Assembly (NCBI GenBank): GCA_021234155.1
Contig: JAJEKV010000058.1
Span: 1,110,987-1,174,986 of the forward strand
DNA length: 64,000 nt
Reading direction: 5' to 3'
DNA from: Isoetes taiwanensis
Taxonomy: Eukaryota > Streptophyta > Lycopodiopsida > Isoetales > Isoetaceae
Within the stretch, counting starts at the first letter, position 1; every line of letters starts with the position of its first letter. The translations under genes and the position numbers were made by a program. Under the pieces are notes generated by a model, which saw only the letters and a list, made by a program, of their open reading frames with translations, ran no database searches and was not told the origin of the DNA. Of this stretch, positions 45,372 through 58,860 are shown piece after piece.

Positions 45372-45561
45372 GAATAAAAGGGCAGTGATTCCGTCCGGTG
45401 GGATTTGAAGGTTGTGATTCCACCGGAAGGTATTAAACGAAGCTGTCAGGTACGGATAACGGGCCTCCAGAACGGATCCCGTTCCCGGAGGGTCTGTGAT
45501 TCTGCGGGAGGGAATATCTTGCGATGGAATCACAATAACCAGGGTAAAAATATTTTCACGC
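45372..45561 (-). repeat. Right terminal inverted repeat of the MULE
   Basis: Inverted partner of 43400-43590. It ends in GGTAAAAATATTTTCACGC just before the target duplication. Confidence 0.88.
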
Positions 45562-45570
45562 TAAATATGT

Positions 45571-46640
45571 CAAATGCATTCATGAGTGCATGTACGTTCC
45601 CTTTGTGTACACTTTTGGATCTACTTTATTTGGGATTGCAACTTTATTTAGATCACTTTACATCCTAATATTGATGTGATATGCTAGTGCATGTTCGTTG
45701 AAATGAAGTTACTCCACGGATATAAATAAACTCAAAATATAATGTGGCACATACATCAAATTTGAGTAATATGTTTAGCAAGCTTGCCTAACCCTCCCTA
45801 CAAAATTTGTCGCAATTCTAGCCTATCCACGTGCTAAGCCACGTCAGCAAAATCCAATTGCATCCATTAGATCTGTTAGTTTTGAATTTAACGGTCCAAA
45901 ATTAGAAAATTCCACAGGAAATTAGCTTCCATTTTATCGGTTTGGAAGCTCTAACTGCATTTCTTGGACCGGTGAAGGCTGCCCTTTCATTCCCAGGCTC
46001 AAATCCACATTGCACCACGTTTCTTTCTTCCTCATCATCTAGAAGGACGCTCTTTATTATGCCAAGCTACCGCATCAAGTAAGTTCAGCTCAATGTTGAA
46101 CTTTCATGGCCTTCAATAGCATATGGGTCATTCCTCAAGGGCGACCTACATAGATTTCGTCCCTTCGAGCCACGTGAAACAGGTTCTTAGTAAAAGTTGG
46201 AAGCTAAGCATGGGTTCTCGACATCGATGGGTTTGTTGTCCAATATTCTTATTGCCCAAGAAATTCAAAGGCATAGTATATAGATGATTTTATCGTAGGA
46301 ACATGCGAAGAGGATCTAAAATCTGCATATTGATTCATGTCTTGCAAATCGAGTGCCAAATTCAAGTTATGTGTTCTTTGCAAAGCATTTTTCCTAGGCG
46401 TTTGATAGATCTTTGGTTCACTTAATTTTTGCAATCTTATCTTCAATATTATTAGCCAAGGGAGTTATGCATATAAATTACAAAAGAAAGGAAGTTTGTA
46501 GATTTGGATTGAAAATAGCTTTATGAGCTCGAGTTCCAGAAAACAAGGTAACTGCTTATGATTTCCATGTTGGCAAGTTGGTTTTTTTTCCCAGTCAAAG
46601 TTATGTTGCTGCGTGCTTTGCACAATAACATTTGCAACTG
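45571..46640. other. Flank without recognisable gene
   Basis: No coding homology supported. A 65-residue frame at 46249-46446 on - is unrecognised, although it lies downstream of the LRR debris and could be part of it. Confidence 0.4.
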
Positions 46641-46699
46641 ATGCTTATGTTCGCAAAGTCTACATAAATGGTCTACAACCCACATGATCCAGAACACAA

Positions 46700-47530
<831 letters not shown>

Positions 47531-47539
47531 CTACAGATT

Positions 47540-48770
47540 AATCCAGTCTCGTGTCGTTGATGGAATGAGGTCTATCAACATGTTGTTGTTGAGATCTAAC
47601 GTTGTCACCTGGGTTCCAATAGTGGGTAGATGACTTGATGCATATTAGGACCATTAGAACAATGGAATGCCTTGAACCCTTAACCCAAGGAAATTACGCA
47701 AGATCTATTAGACAACCATCTAAATTGATTGAATTCAACATAAAGATTGAGCTAGATTATATTAGATTTCACAATATTGCATGGATATATCAACCCTTTT
47801 AATTTGAGATTTTTTGGTCTGGTGGAAAATGTTTTTGGTTTTTTCCTTTGAGTGATTTCCTAAGATTATTGGTCTTTTGGTGCGTGCTTCCAAAAATCGG
47901 AAAAAATAGTTTGTATGATTTGGGGTTTAAGATTTTCAGAGAGAAATTTCTAAAATGGGTCCAGATTTGGGATCGAGGTTTTTGAAGGCTGTTCCGATGG
48001 ATCAGGAGGGGTGGAATAATCATCTCATATGTTATGCTACCCCCTAAAAGTCACGAGCAGAGGCAACCTTGGTCACGGTAAACTGGCCAATCAAGCATCT
48101 GGATGCGCCTGTGGTAGAACACGTATGGTTCGCATCTGAGCTGCTATTTCAATCATCCTATATCCTTATTGTAAGGTATTGCTCTTGGATTCTCATGTCT
48201 TCTACTTTGATTTTTTCAGGTTTGAATAAGTGTGGGCTCCAAATATTTAAGGGAAAATCTATTCTGTGTGTCTATGCACAACATGATTGCTCAATCTCTG
48301 CGTTTTTAATGTGGCGAAGGACTTGAACCAGGTAATACAAAAAGACTTTACCAGATCATGTATTACTCAAGTTCTATTAGGATTACAGAAGCTCTTATCA
48401 GGGTTGTTTATTAGCAGATTGTCTAGGGACGAAGTTAGAATAGGCAGGTAACCAGACTACATGATCCGATCATTGTTGTAAAGTTTGTTCTTGGATTACC
48501 ATGTCTCTTTTTTTCTTTTATTTAATTGAACAAGCTCAGCCTCCCTGTCTGTTTGCCATGCATTAAAGAAGTAGACCCCAGCAGTATCTAGGTGATTTAG
48601 CAAGAAAGCTCAAGAGTTCAAGATTTGAAGGCTAGATAGTCAGGTTTCAAGATTTCGTTGTTAACCTTTGAGGAACCAGGCCTGTAGAGGGGATGTTCTA
48701 GGGTTTTAAGTTTTGATATTTGTATTGCTTTGCAACTTACATACAACTCTTTCTTTCCTAAAAAATTTAG
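47540..48770. other. Stretch without recognisable gene
   Basis: AT-rich, no supported coding homology. A 85-residue frame at 48069-48326 matches nothing I know. Confidence 0.4.
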
Positions 48771-49315
48771 GTGATTGGTGAGCCACGCCAGGACAAGCTC
48801 TGGCAATGCTGCCAAATGGGAGTCATTGAGGATGAATCTCATACCCTTCAAAGTTGCCCAGCATATGATCAAATTCGGACGCGCTATGCTGAGTTGGTCG
48901 GGCCTGGCCAGCCGTTACATGTGACATTGAGCACAGCATCTTTACGGGTGCTGGGATCATACCTTCAGGAGGTTATGGACATGCGAGATCAGCTATGTCC
49001 TCGGGCACACACTTGACATGTATATACATTTATTTCATGATGATGTGTACTTGTACAGTTTGACATCATCCTTATTACTGCCACGGTTTTCCTTGGCAAA
49101 CGCTTTGGTGGGGTTTTTAACCCAGACGGAATAAGTTTGTTTTGCGTTCTTATAGGTCCCATAGGCCGATTGGCCTCAGTGGACGATAAAAAATCATTCT
49201 TATTCTTATTCTTATTCTTATTCTTATTCTTATTCTTATTCTTATTCTTATTCTTATTCTTATTCTTATTCTTATTCTTATTCTTATTCTTATTCTTATT
49301 CTTATTCTTATTCTT
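48771..49315 (+). mobile_element. 5'-truncated LINE (non-LTR retrotransposon) 3' end
   Basis: The frame 48771-49016 reads IGEPRQDKLWQCCQMGVIED then ESHTLQSCPAYDQIRTRYAE, the Cys/His zinc-finger that ends many non-LTR reverse transcriptases (C..C....ED..H.L..CP.Y...R..Y). It closes with QEVMDMRDQLCPRAHT-stop. About 180 bases of 3'-UTR follow, ending GGTCCCATAGGCCGATTGGCC and ATAAAAAATC, then a hexamer tail. A stop at 48768-48770 lies directly before the homologous part, so the copy is truncated there, as is usual for target-primed integration. Confidence 0.78.
49196..49314 (+). repeat. (ATTCTT)n tail of the LINE
   Basis: About 20 perfect ATTCTT units directly after the LINE 3' end. The tail is a simple repeat rather than poly-A. 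Confidence 0.95.
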
Positions 49316-50380
49316 TCGGTTCTAGAATGTAATTGCGGCCACTTCCTGGGTTACAGCACCTAGCAGTTTATTGTATTGTTTGGCCCTTCATTCTAAAGAT
49401 TTTTTTGGGTGTTTCCTGATTCTTTTATGCCAGAGAATCACCTTCAAGCGTGACAGACGTGTTGGCAGTGGGCAAGCTACAACAGTATGTTTTAATCTTG
49501 GTATTTTTTAGGTTTATCATTTCCTTTGAAGCACCTTCAGAGGCTTAACCGGAATTCAGAGCCCATTTCAAAGAATTTGCTGGTTAATCTCGATTGCATG
49601 AATAAACTTGTAGAGATGAGGACTTCATTTTGTACGATTCATTTTAAGTCTTTCGTGCAGTTCATTTTCATTCCTTAGAAGCTGTTGTATTGTATACTAT
49701 TTATGCAAGAATTTGATAGCTATAGAAGAGTTATTTAGTCTCACTCACCAAATAATTATCCAGGTTCGATCAAGAATGTATGGCAGGAGTTGTGCTTGTC
49801 GGTAGGCCTTTCAGTTCTTCGATGATGATCATCAAGTAAGTGTTTGGATTGTTTCTATACTGAAGATCATTGCGTATTTATTGACGTGAAGTTTGTATGT
49901 GTCTATTAAGTGACTAAACATTTAATCATTTTAGCATCTCTTACAAATCTTACTAATATGTTTTATTGTCTCTAATATGTGTTATGATAATTGATATAAG
50001 GGAGGATGATGAGAATGAATTAGTATGTTTTCTAAATAGCTGCACAAGCAAATGCAAATGAAGGTTTTAGATATGGATATTTCTACGTCCTAAATAAATT
50101 GTTCTCTTTTTGCAGCTGGCCAGCATGTTAACATTCAGAATATGCATATATTTTCAAGGGTTAATAGGAGTAAGTCTACTACTTTTTTATTATCGCATTC
50201 ATGTTTGCATGATGTGTTATATGTGTCCAAGATTCAGGTTCATGTTTTATCTTATGTGGATTCCTATGTTTACACCAAACCTTCTAGAAGCAACTGTCAG
50301 AAGGCAATTCTTGGTGTCAACCTACAAATAAAAAGAAGCTATGCATGGTTCCTATGAAATATAGTATAAAAACATGGATG
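49316..50380. other. Stretch without recognisable gene
   Basis: No supported coding or RNA features; AT-rich, some intron-like sequence. Confidence 0.4.
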
Positions 50381-50616
50381 TGCATAAATGTTAATGCTTT
50401 GTAAGGCTTTAATACTGCTATTATACCTAGATGCATATGTGTGTATGATGCGTTGCACAAGGTTTTAATACTGTTGGTATATCTACGATGCATATATGAA
50501 CTATGTTTGCAGCTTTCTTACACATTTTAACACTGTAGAGCTATTTATAGAGCTTTGAGATCATTCCATTAATAGGCAAGGTACTTGCACTCTATAGTTT
50601 TAAGTGTTTCTATGCT

Positions 50617-50850
50617 GTTTCTACACCACTCCTCACTTGGATTAAGGCACATTCACATTCTCATGAACCATGTTGCAGTGTTGTCTATAGCTGCAATGCT
50701 TGCTATCAGATTTGGCGTTGCATAAACCGCTGGAACATCACTCCTTATCTGGATCAAGGCATATTTACATTCTCTTGAATAATGTTGAAATGCCTATAGC
50801 TTGCAATGCTCGCTATCAGATATTGATGTGCATAAACTGCTGAAATGGCA
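50617..50850. repeat. About 118-bp tandem duplication
   Basis: CACTCCT(C/T)A(C/T)TTGGAT-type sequence, AAGGCA.ATT.ACATTCTC, GCAATGCT.GCTATCAGAT and GCATAAAC.GCTG occur in the same order twice, with moderate divergence. Confidence 0.85.
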
Positions 50851-51744
50851 TCCACCAAAGAATTCTGCAACTAACAGAAATTTGTATTCTCCACAGAATT
50901 TAGAATGATATCAAACATTAGGTCGCCCAGTTGCAAAGCAACATGTTCATCTCGATTGTTGATTTGGAGTTGCATAAAGGGCATTGAATTACATTGTTTC
51001 TAACTAGGTCGCAGAGGGTGCTACAAAAAAATGGATCCCACGAGGCCGATCAAAATGGTTTTGCTTGGAATCTTCAAATTGGAGATATATTAATTTAGGA
51101 GTTTGTCATGATTGAGCACAAATATTTTGTAGAATTTGAAATATGAAAAAGGTCTTTCTTTGGGTCGTGGGTTTGTTCATTTTATTCCGTGTTTCTTTTA
51201 CGCCTAATATAGAGAGTCTAGAGGTAACAAACCTTGGATCAATTCCTTCCTTGCTTTGATTTATAAATAAATGGTCTTTGAGTTTGGTCATTAGCAATTA
51301 TCCTATATCTTACAAAAGTCATTTGTATTGCATGTCATTTTAGCAGCTTCAAAATGCTTTATGTACTAGACTAGGCTTCTCATTCATCTCAGCAGATTTT
51401 CTACAATGGTGGATAGTGGGTAGCCGCACACATGCGAACTACCCATGAAAAATAAAGGGAATATCCAATTATATCATTTGGACCCCATAAAATACAATGC
51501 TAATAGATGTTTGGCTGGTGTACCTGCCAAAAGCTTATCACCAGGATTAAAAAACCCCGCCCTTTCGGGTTTTCGAGGAAAAACCCTAGTGATAAGCCTT
51601 CGGCAAGGGGCTTGGACAAACGTAAGGCAGAGAAATCACTCCCAAAACCCACAAATGGAGAAGTCGAAACAGATGCCGCTCGCCAACCTGTACCTGCACA
51701 TCACCAACACAAAAAAACGTGACAAAACAAACCTCCCAGAGTGG

Positions 51745-51825
51745 AGGGGCTGATCACGCGTGCCACGCGACAATAAAACAAAAACCTCTTCAAATAGAGG
51801 TGCTGGTCACGCGTGCCAGGCGACA
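51745..51825. repeat. Duplicated CACGCGTGCC block
   Basis: GGGGCTGATCACGCGTGCCA then CGCGACAA at about 51747-51773, and GGTGCTGGTCACGCGTGCCA then GGCGACAA at about 51799-51826. Function is unknown. Confidence 0.7.
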
Positions 51826-52065
51826 AATACAATAAACAAAGAAGGGGGGAGGGTGGGTTCAAAGAGAATAAGGTACTGCTGAGAGAGAAGAGGAAGCGCC
51901 GATGAGACGTTGATGCAGAACCGCGCCTAAAATAGCGAACTCCCAACCAGAAAGGGCATGCGCCGCATGCATGCATGCAAGACATGCATGCTCGCCCCAT
52001 TCTAGAATGGCGATCCGATGTCTCGGATCGATGGGAATCTTTGTCTTTACAGGTGCAGGAATTGA

Positions 52066-52142
52066 ATCATAAAATGGATGCATCTTAATGTCACCATGCA
52101 ACAAATGCAACAAATCATAAAATGGATGCATCTTAATGTCAA
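52066..52142. repeat. 49-bp spaced direct repeat
   Basis: AATCATAAAATGGATGCATC then TTAATGTCA occurs at about 52065 and about 52114. Confidence 0.9.
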
Positions 52143-52233
52143 TCTGTCTCTGCCATTGCAGCATGATTCGAGGGGTCGATGCCCAGAGATCTAATTTGCC
52201 CCTTTCCATTTTCACGTGCATATCCCCGCCATC

Positions 52234-52428
52234 TGTTCATCACCGCCCATGTTTTCTGTTGTTTTACATCAGATCCCGCAGGAGGGTCTATCTTTGAAAG
52301 GAAGTTTTAGGGCATTTGAATGTCTTCGAGCTGGTGAGTATGGATTTGAGTACCTTCGCCTCTTTATGGAAGAAACCGGTTGGTGCAACGATATCATTTT
52401 GAGCCCCTTTCTCCCTGCAGTCGTTTAG
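52234..52428 (+). other. Exon-like frame, unknown
   Basis: Reads QIPQEGLSLKGSFRAFECLR then AGEYGFEYLRLFMEETGWCN and ends at 52426-52428. It begins after an acceptor-like TTTTACATCAG. It is not recognised; perhaps another captured exon. Confidence 0.3.
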
Positions 52429-54471
52429 ATCGGCTATCCCTCATTTTTTCCGTACGTGGTTGAGAAATTATATCACTGGAGTTCTTCTTTATCTGGTATC
52501 TGGTGGGCTCTGGTGCCTCTACATATATGATGGTATCTCAAGGTCCTATGTAGATGTTCACACTATTTAATGTGATTTTCTGGTTGAGATGGCCTATTTT
52601 GGAATATGGTTGCTTATGCCAGTTGCACTGTTATGGGTGCTTTAGAGTGAAAAACGTAGCTATCCAGCAAGTTGAAGGAGAAACTACTCATTTGATCATT
52701 TGAGACCATCTTACCATATATTCTGCACACTATTTATGGAGCTTATGATGCTGATAGAGGTATTTCAAGTTTTGAATATGGTTTTACTTTCTTCTAATCT
52801 TAGTGATATACGTTCTAGGATGTAAATGCATTACAAAAAGGAAATCTTAATAAGAATATAAAGAAATAGAAGTCAAGAAGCAACAGTTTGTCGTCCCTCA
52901 AATATGCTTTGAAAGGTACAAATCATTAAGCCAACTCATATTTGTATGCGTATCCCAAGGATTATGGGGTTGATCTCAGAGCTTCTTATTTTGCCATCTC
53001 AAATCCATCTAATATGCAGATATCTGGTTATGGACCCACTCGACCTAGATACTAAAAGAGCATAGCAATTTACCAAAGTAGAGTGGCATATTGGTGAAAA
53101 CAATCCACCGTGAACATCTCTTGCATATACAGAAGTTTCTGGAACACATATGATTAAATAAACTGTATTGAAAAACAAAGAAGAATTTTGTTTGGCTACC
53201 AATGTTCATCTTTGAGACTATGTCCGCATTCTTGAACATTATGATTTTGGTTATTATTTTGAGTAGTAGAGCTTTTTCATTTTCTAGACATATTTGTAGA
53301 AAGCAAGGTCATGGTATAGATTGGTAGAATCCATCGCTATGCCCAAGCATAGGGGGATTTCGGGGGGTTGATGACACCAATCGAGATGGCTATAATTAGG
53401 TTCTGGATTGCAATACTTTCGGACTTCTTTGTTTCTTTCCGAAGAAATGCTCTTTGCAATGGTTTGCACATTGAATGATCTTTGGAAGAAGGAATCTAAT
53501 AAATCTTATGGATCTTTTGCCCCTGCGAGAGGTTACCATATTACAATTGCATTGCATGTTCTTGCAAAAATAGAAGCAATGTTTCTGCCTTATGGTTGAA
53601 TTTTTCTTGGACCGCTAATTTGCGAACCTATGAGCAATTTGGGGCTGCCGCTTCTATCTTGCGACCTTCGTAAGTATATGCATCTATTCATTTCAAATTC
53701 CTACATTTGAACATGTCTTATATCTGTGCTCTTGAAACTTTTGTGTGGTGTTGCAAAGTTGGCATGTCAAATACCACCTTTTTAAATTTTCTCTATTGCC
53801 AACTAATGTGTCTTTATGTACGTACCAACCACTCAAGACTTCTCAAAACTGTTGCAGAAAAGTTCATCCACATGAGTCCATCTAGAGGATGTAGATTAGT
53901 GTTTGGTATGTGATTACATATCCTGTTTACCATACTATCCAAATTGTACATGACCCAAATGCATCAAATAGAAACTTTGGTCATGCTAGATGAAATGTAG
54001 AAAGGAGTCTGTGGATGAATATGAATTTGTGGATGAACTTTGAGGGTTGCATAATGGTAATGGGTGGCTGCATGCATGCATGTTGCCACTTGCATCCCAC
54101 ATTGTTTAGGAGTGGTGGCATACTCTTTTCTTAACTCCTAGAGTTGAGGCAACCTATAAAATCTCTAGCTTTATGATGCTTTTTGTCTAGAAAGGACCAA
54201 AATGGTATGGCATGTTTGAGATCCCAAGTTTGCTTATTTGTTTTTCATGAAGACAAGCTTTTCATTGTTATCTACTTCTGTGAGAAGCATCTACAAAGTT
54301 CAATCTAACTTGCCACGTCTGCCTATGTATTTCGTCCTTGATTTCTCCAGTTTGAAATGGAGCATAATCTTTATATAATGGACCTTTTCTCCAGATGTGA
54401 TTGATGCGTGTGTGACTTAAATATGATTCGCAATAAAAAGAAGGCTACTTTGCTGCAATGGTGTTCAGGTA

Positions 54472-54609
54472 TTTAGTGCTGGAATTATTTGTATATTATT
54501 TGTTGTGTTGGGTACATATTCTGTAGAACATGACATTAGATATTTAGTGATGGAATTATTTGTATATTATTTGTTATGTTGGGTACACATTCTGTAGAAC
54601 ATGACGTTA
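54472..54609. repeat. 69-bp tandem duplication
   Basis: ATTTAGTG.TGGAATTATTTG then TATATTATTTGTT.TGTTGGG and CATTCTGTAGAACATGAC.TT are repeated in tandem with four differences. Confidence 0.92.
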
Positions 54610-55072
54610 GATGAATCAATGTTTGAGCTTAGTATGTTCTTTTTCTACAATGTTGACTAGAAATTATCATGTTGCACCTTTTTTTCTGTTTTTCTATCTT
54701 TATTTTTATTTTATTATTGACGATGCAACAATGGTACAACTCCTTTGATTCACTGCAAGCAATAGCATATGCTAGCTACATTCAAATTTTGTGGAGAAGG
54801 AACACAGAATATAGAGTTAGACAAAGATCGTAGTATTTTTCTGATGCATGCCTCAATAACAGGTATTAGATGTTCCTTCTCAACTATTTTCATAATTGCT
54901 AATAGAACTTTATGTAGAATGGCCCACTCATGTGACAAAGTCACATCCACAATATCCTAACAATCTGGCAACGTCAGATATTACCATTGTTATCTTACAA
55001 TTGTCTTCTTGCCACAATTTTTATTTCTCTTTTACTTTCATAATATATTTCTCAGATCGCATCAAGAAACCA

Positions 55073-55216
55073 CATCTATTGGTATTGCTCTCCATTGGAA
55101 TCACTCTGCTACATCTGTTCAAAAAAATAAGATAACATTTTTGGCATCTATTGGTATTGCTCTCCATTGGAATCACTCTGCTACATCTGTTCAAAAAAAT
55201 AAGATAACATTTTTGG
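55073..55216. repeat. 72-bp tandem duplication, identical copies
   Basis: Copies 55073-55144 and 55145-55216 are identical, so this duplication is very recent or a product of assembly. No gene is seen on either side. Confidence 0.95.
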
Positions 55217-55219
55217 ACC

Positions 55220-56880
55220 AATGGAAGTTTATACAACAAAGGTTGATCTGCTCTAATTCGATACTAGACATGATGCACACACAATGTGGGTCAGATTATA
55301 TCAAGTTGTGTATTTGAACCTTGTTGCATCCTAACCTTATTCTTTGCAGATCCAAGTGCTTCTCAAATAAAAGTCATATTCTACATATGAAGGCGACCTA
55401 GAAAATTAGTTTCGTTCAAAGAATAGAGATTGTGGATTATAACATTTTGGACCCTATATCTTCTGTGAAGAATTCCCAGCACTCACAAGATGAAGCTCAC
55501 CGGTGCATGGTATGATTTTCTGTACAACCCATCAGTTACTGGGAGGACATCAGCAGCTTGAATGTGAGCTAGGCTACTTCATTGCCATGCTTTCCTGATA
55601 GAAATTCGAGCACCATCAAAGTCGCTATCAACTAGGTATACTCAACGTTTTAGCAACCAATGCATAGACTTAATATTTTTTTGCACCTTTGATCTTATTC
55701 AACTCCTTATTCATAAAAAAACTAGCTTTAAGAGATACTTTTGGTTTCTAAATGGCGCTGTATAATGGCCGTGTAATAATGACTGTTGGGTAGAAGCATA
55801 AAAGGGTGATTGAATTTTTTTGTATATTAATGTAAAAAAATGAACTGGGTTAAAGTATTTGTAATGTACATTTTGAATTTTACATGGAGTTGCCTATCAT
55901 TAATAAAGGTGGTTGACGTCCAATATTCTCCATAATTATACCAAATTCTTCCGAAATCTTGGCGCACATTTTGAACTTTCCTCAATGGATCAAACATGGA
56001 TCATCCATTTTGAATTTGTACACTAGACTTGAATTCATTACATTAACTTTGTCATTGTATCATAGATGCTTTTTTTTCCCTAAAACAGGAACAACTATCA
56101 ACACTTATGTTTGAACACTTAGGAAATGCCAGTGATGGTTGTGCTAGCCGAATTGACAAACTTAAATCAAATAGACAACTTTTCTATTATGGAACTCGCA
56201 CTTCGTAAAGCCATTGGCCCATGAGAATAAATGACATTCCTTTATACATTAATCTTTGTCTATGCACCATATCAACAAAACAACACAATACAAGTACTTT
56301 AATTTTTGTAGGGTACCATATCAATCTTAAAAGCATGAACGTTTCATTACAGTAGATAATACTGGCCGCTAATAACAGGTGCATACATGTGCACAACAAT
56401 GAGGATCACAATCGCTTGAAAAGTATATGGACAATAACATTCAATTCAATTCAACAAAATAAAACGATATTGCGTTTCCCAATACATTGCTTGCCAGATT
56501 TCCATGTCTATGTCTGGCACATACAAATAGGATGTATCTGTGGAATTCAAAAACTTACATGTTGTATATTGCTTAACATGGTGGTCAAACTTGGACTATA
56601 GAAACTGTGCAAATGTTGTGTCACAAATATTAGTATAGGTTCATATTATCATCAGTAGGTTGAAAAAGCCATGTATTGCAATGATATTTGAACAAAACAA
56701 ACCACTATAGGAACGATGAACAAGAAGATCAAATTGATATGTAACTTATGTAACACAACCAATCTTCGAACTACTTCAAATTATCTGCAACTTATTTTGT
56801 CATGGCTTCCTTTTCAATATAGAAAAGTATTGTGCATATACATACAATTTCATAACTACCTACTTAAAAACGTACCTATG
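55220..56880. other. Stretch without recognisable gene
   Basis: AT-rich, no supported coding or RNA features. Confidence 0.4.
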
Positions 56881-56883
56881 CCT

Positions 56884-56911
56884 GGCCGGCAACGCCGCGC
56901 ACCATAGCTAG
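56884..56911 (+). mobile_element. Helitron 3' end
   Basis: GCCGGCAACGCCGCGC, a mutated form of the GCCCGGCAACGCCGGGC hairpin, is followed by ACCATAG and CTAG at 56908-56911, then T. The matching 5' end was not identified. Confidence 0.7.
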
Positions 56912-58635
56912 TTTGCCTTAAAGTGCATGTGTATTTAACTACTCAGATCCTTCATTTGCATTTTTGTGTGATATCTAATTGGGGTGAAACTTGTGTTTGG
57001 TAACATAGATTGTATTTTTATGAGGTAATTGCCATATTTAATGTCTTTGGATGAACTTTTTAAACTTGACATTTTAAATGTTATTTGAAAATTTTCCAAT
57101 AACAAGAATGAATTAACTTTTACACATGACCATAGTTAGCTAGCATGGAGCGACACATAACGTTTAAAGATAAATATTTAGTTGGGGTTTAAAATATAGG
57201 GTGTCTTTGAAACTTGCGATTGCTAACATCGTCTTTGGACGAACTTCTTGAACTCAGACAACTCGAATGTTGATTTGAGAGAAATAATAAAGACAAAGTT
57301 AGCTTCACACACTAAATCAGAACTCCTTTTAACTTTTATCAGAATATCATCACCAAATGATGATCTAATTCGACCAAAGACGACTGCCATAGACCTCATT
57401 TCGGAAGGATCCAATACATAACAAGATGTGAGTGCATCTTCTTTTGTAAGGAATATCATTTTGGTAGTTAATCAGATTGTTGAAATAAAATTTTGTAAAA
57501 TCCCTTAAGAGTATATTGTACATTTCTAAAATTCTGCAAAATGTTTTAAAGTATTGCACATTTCTGGCATTCTATATGAAGCAATACATTGACATGTCCT
57601 TGTTGTCTATGTGAAGATAGCTCTGGTGTTCCTTTCACTAGAGCATCAGTTTTATAGGCAGTGGTATCAGATTATGTAGCAGCTTGGTGTTTGCTTCACA
57701 CTTCAACATTTCTCAAATTGCTCACGACCTTACAAGAATGTTCTACGATTTTGCAAGGACAAATGGATGGCTGGCGCACCATGAATACCACTAAAAAGTA
57801 TTACAAACTTGGCGCCTTCTTGATTGGATTGAGCTCGTGGCTATAACACGCACCTCTTTAGCATATTTGGAGACCATGTCTTGGACGACATAGAAATGAT
57901 AAGTCCATGTGATGCTACCTGATGTTACTATTTTAAGAGTACCTTTACTAAGTTAATTTAAAGACATAAAATTAAGAAAGGGGTGGAGTTGACTTATGCT
58001 CATGGCGAGATTCATATCTTGTTTTTTAGGATCTTTGATTGAAGAGTTTAGACAATGATGGCTTATTGCCTCGAGAGCGTGCAGCTTTGCATTTATAGTA
58101 AGCTTTGAAGCATGTTAATATCATCTAGATTTGAATGAAACATCTAAACTTTTAACATTGCTCAGGAATATCAAAGTCGTATGCTCAACATCATTTAGAG
58201 TATCTCATTAGGACATTACATGCCCCTTATCATACTGGACACATATAATCAACATGCGCTAGAATGATACATGTTGGTAGCGAAAGAATATGACATAGTT
58301 TCTCGAGGAAGTTGTTGTACGCTGATGTAAGGCTGCTTAAGGCTGCTACGTTACATGTAATGGTAGGAAACAAGAAATAAAGCATAGACACCATGCATCC
58401 AGTAAAAAGAAACTAATGTACATAATATAAGGTTATAATTACAATTAAGGATCACGTCCAAAAAGCAAGGCAAAATTAGATATAATAGTCAAAATTATTA
58501 GTTAACGTAAAAAACTATGCTCAAAGTGAGTAGTGACATTAAGGAGTGACACGTATATTAAAACAAGGTGCAAAGCACTGTGGATTGCCCCCAAAATGCT
58601 ATTATGAATAAAGCTTTATAAATGTATCTTCATGC
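56912..58635. other. Stretch without a confirmed gene
   Basis: On the - strand, 57459-57223 holds an open frame including YVLDPSEMRSMAVVFGRIRS then SFGDDILIKVKRSSDLVCEA. It looks protein-like but I do not recognise it; it may be a captured exon. Confidence 0.35.
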
Positions 58636-58860
58636 GTCTGGTCGTTTAGTCTAGTGGTAATACACTAGGTGTAGCAACTATAGGTCTCGAGTTTGAGACC
58701 GCCCAGAATCGCACTTTGAACTGTTGGGTGTCAAAACCCACAGACGCAATGTAAAGTTGTTGGGGGCAGGGCCCAACAAAGCAATGTAGTGTTGTCACAT
58801 GTCCAGTTGGATGCTGCCTAGTGGTGTGACGTTAAAATACTATCTATTTATCTATTATTT
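58636..58860 (+). mobile_element. tRNA-derived SINE
   Basis: A polymerase III promoter is evident: box A AGTCTAGTGG at 58648-58657 fits the consensus fully; box B GTTTGAGAC at 58691-58699 has one mismatch, 33 bases further on. A body of about 130 bases follows with a GGGGGCAGGGCCCAAC hairpin, then GCCTAGTGGTGTGACGTTAA and a TATCTATTT-type tail. Length, promoter and simple tail fit a plant SINE. It does not match families I can recall. Confidence 0.72.

Larger units (their letters stand above)
43391..45570. mobile_element. Pack-MULE-like DNA transposon with 9-bp target duplication
   Basis: TAAATATGT at 43391-43399 is repeated at 45562-45570 and flanks a 2162-base element (43400-45561). Its ends are inverted copies about 190 bases long: AAAATATTTTTACCC(C/T)GGTT and ATTGTGATTCCATCGCA are identical in both, and CCGTTATCC, ATACCTTCC and GGAATCACAA follow in the same order. 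A 9-bp duplication and long terminal inverted repeats are hallmarks of Mutator-like elements. There is no transposase inside; instead it carries a plastid psaA fragment and other unrecognised DNA, as Pack-MULEs do. Confidence 0.88.

Noticed and set aside
51545-51575. Bacterial-type terminator (CCCGCCCTTTCGGG)
   Set aside because: A small hairpin in a plant nuclear context without bacterial genes; no meaning assigned.
57223-57459. Named gene on the - strand
   Set aside because: It reads protein-like but I could not assign it to a family with confidence, so it is only mentioned with the surrounding stretch.
58640-58710. Functional tRNA gene
   Set aside because: Box A and B are present, but acceptor and anticodon stems do not pair; the SINE interpretation fits better.
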